In this document: one piece after another, positions 63,100-64,000 of the stretch
How the letters are laid out: every line of letters starts with the position of its first letter
Position numbering within the stretch: the first letter of the stretch is position 1
DNA from: Candidatus Fredericiella danica
GTDB taxonomy: Bacteria; Chloroflexota; Anaerolineae; Caldilineales; Caldilineaceae
Length of the DNA stretch: 64,000 nucleotides
Assembly (NCBI GenBank): GCA_016713335.1
Contig: JADJPH010000002.1
Location: 186,001-250,000 of the forward strand
Direction: 5' to 3'
The notes under the pieces: generated by a model
The model's input: the letters and a program-made list of their open reading frames with translations, nothing else
Databases searched by the model: none
What the model was told of the DNA's origin: nothing
Program-made: the position numbers and the translations under genes

Positions 63100-64000
63100 A
63101 TGCGCAATACGTTCTCGTTTTCGCACTTGCGCAGCCCGACAAAATCGCCGGGGTGTGCGTTGATCTTCGCCGTGGTATTGTTCTTTTGTCTTTCCGCACC
63201 TGCATTTGCCGAGGGTGCAGATCCTGCAACGCCGCCCGATCCATTGACGGCCGCGCAGCGAGTCTTCATGCCAATGGTTGGGCAGGATGCGACGGTGGCG
63301 CCGGTATCGAGCAACGATGCCGACATGCAGTATATCGATGGTCTATGGAGTTTTCCGCGCAACGACATTGGCGATTATCCGGTTACCTGTGAATATCTCA
63401 ACAATACGCCGGAAGTCGTCACCGATGAGAACCAGGTCCGGTATGGACATCCGATCGATGTCGAAGATCCAGACGATTGCGGCGCGCCGGATGCCCGCAG
63501 CGGGTTTGGGATTTCTCGGCGTCAGCAGCGGTTCGCATCTCCCCGGCGAAACGTTTCTGCTTGGCCAGTTTACGCATTACAACGAACGCATCGCGCCTTC
63601 TGTCGTCCCGATGGACTTTGTCGATCTCGCCGTCAGGATGCGCTTCATGGGCGCCCCCAGTGACACGGTCTTTGATTTGACGATGCGGCTTGAGGAGACG
63701 CCAAACAATCAGTCGGTCTGCCCCTACGGCGCAACGAACAATAATGAGTGCGACGATCGGGTCGACTTCACCAACAACACGCCGCAGACGGTGGTGAATA
63801 TCGATGGCGTTGATTATGCACTTGAAATGGTTGGGTTTGTACCGGGCACCATTGGTCAATGCCAACCTTCGGATCAGGTGCAGGACTTTTTTATCACTGC
63901 AGAACGCACGCGCAACGATGCGTGTGTCTATGCGCGGTTCATCGAACCGGCGCCCTCCATTACCATTGAGAAGACCCCTGATCTGCAGCAAATTGCGCCC
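63100..64000 (+). CDS. Secreted surface protein with a choice-of-anchor-K-like domain, partial, frameshifted
   Basis: The ATG at 63100 has GAGGAGG upstream. A signal peptide ends LSAPAFA near residue 37. After a break near 63490 the frame reads GLGFLGVSS, then FLLGQFTHYNERI, the THxN pattern of choice-of-anchor-K domains, and a mostly beta domain with paired Cys residues (VCPYG, NECDD, QCQPSD, ACVY). It runs off the window at ITIEKTPDLQQ, which looks like the start of a conserved repeat domain (DUF11-like). Probably a wall- or surface-attached protein. Confidence 0.78.

Overview
The window reads as a GC-rich chromosomal segment of a Chloroflexota bacterium, probably Caldilineae/Anaerolineae-like. 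This is inferred from gene content and protein style, not from a marker search: a SARP/BTAD–STAND–WD40 regulator, a mucin-like TP-rich surface protein with a C-terminal membrane anchor, NBR1-type Ig domains, several Opp/Dpp-type solute-binding proteins, and single-membrane cell-wall enzymes. Nothing looks phage-like or plasmid-like. There are no rRNA or tRNA genes and no CRISPR array, but there is a complete tmRNA gene with its own promoter and terminator.

Layout. 1–6.4 kb (minus): DNA repair and heat shock: sbcC (cut by the window edge), sbcD, a tandem GNAT protein, grpE and hrcA. 6.4–8.9 kb (minus): a polyprenyl-phosphate sugar transferase and a GT2 glycosyltransferase. 8.9–14.8 kb: an orphan PyrK-like flavo-iron-sulfur protein, a DUF58 plus transglutaminase membrane pair, and a Tat-exported GH3/NagZ enzyme. 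14.9–15.4 kb: tmRNA. 15.4–19.8 kb: a small protein, a membrane zinc protease, adenosine deaminase, RluD-type pseudouridine synthase and lspA. 20–26.2 kb (plus): a nitrilase-fold protein lacking its catalytic Cys, a DUF402 protein, then hisH, hisA fused to a Nudix domain, hisF, hisI, hisE and a class III aminotransferase. 26.4–30.9 kb: one giant regulator (DNA-binding, STAND NTPase, membrane helix, WD40 propellers) preceded by an 11-bp-period direct repeat. 31–33.8 kb: guaB and purA. 33.8–43.9 kb (minus): a Cys/Met-metabolism PLP enzyme, an Opp/Dpp transporter operon with two paralogous binding proteins, and an aldo/keto reductase. 44–47.3 kb: a LysM L,D-transpeptidase and a hybrid histidine kinase. 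47.6–54.8 kb (plus): two large paralogous cell-wall proteins that share an N-terminal GH-A-like barrel. One carries SH3-like repeats and an M23 peptidase; the other carries an Ig domain, three PGRP/amidase domains (two with lost zinc ligands) and a CWB2-like tail. The second gene overlaps scpA. 55.6–64 kb: a lipoprotein, the TP-rich surface protein, a GT39-like glycosyltransferase, a UvrD-like helicase with degenerate motifs, a class V aminotransferase, and the start of a secreted choice-of-anchor-K-type protein.

A dominant technical feature is that about 20 genes, including single-copy housekeeping genes (guaB, purA, hisF, lspA, sbcC), are broken by single-base frameshifts, on average about one per 2 kb. 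I read these as uncorrected indel errors, probably long-read, and annotate each broken gene as one CDS spanning the intended reading frame.

The most interesting biology is the pair of GH-A cell-wall hydrolases, especially the triple-PGRP protein with two recognition-type copies and one active copy; the transmembrane SARP–STAND–WD40 regulator with its apparent operator; the HisA–Nudix fusion; and the nitrilase-fold protein without its nucleophile.
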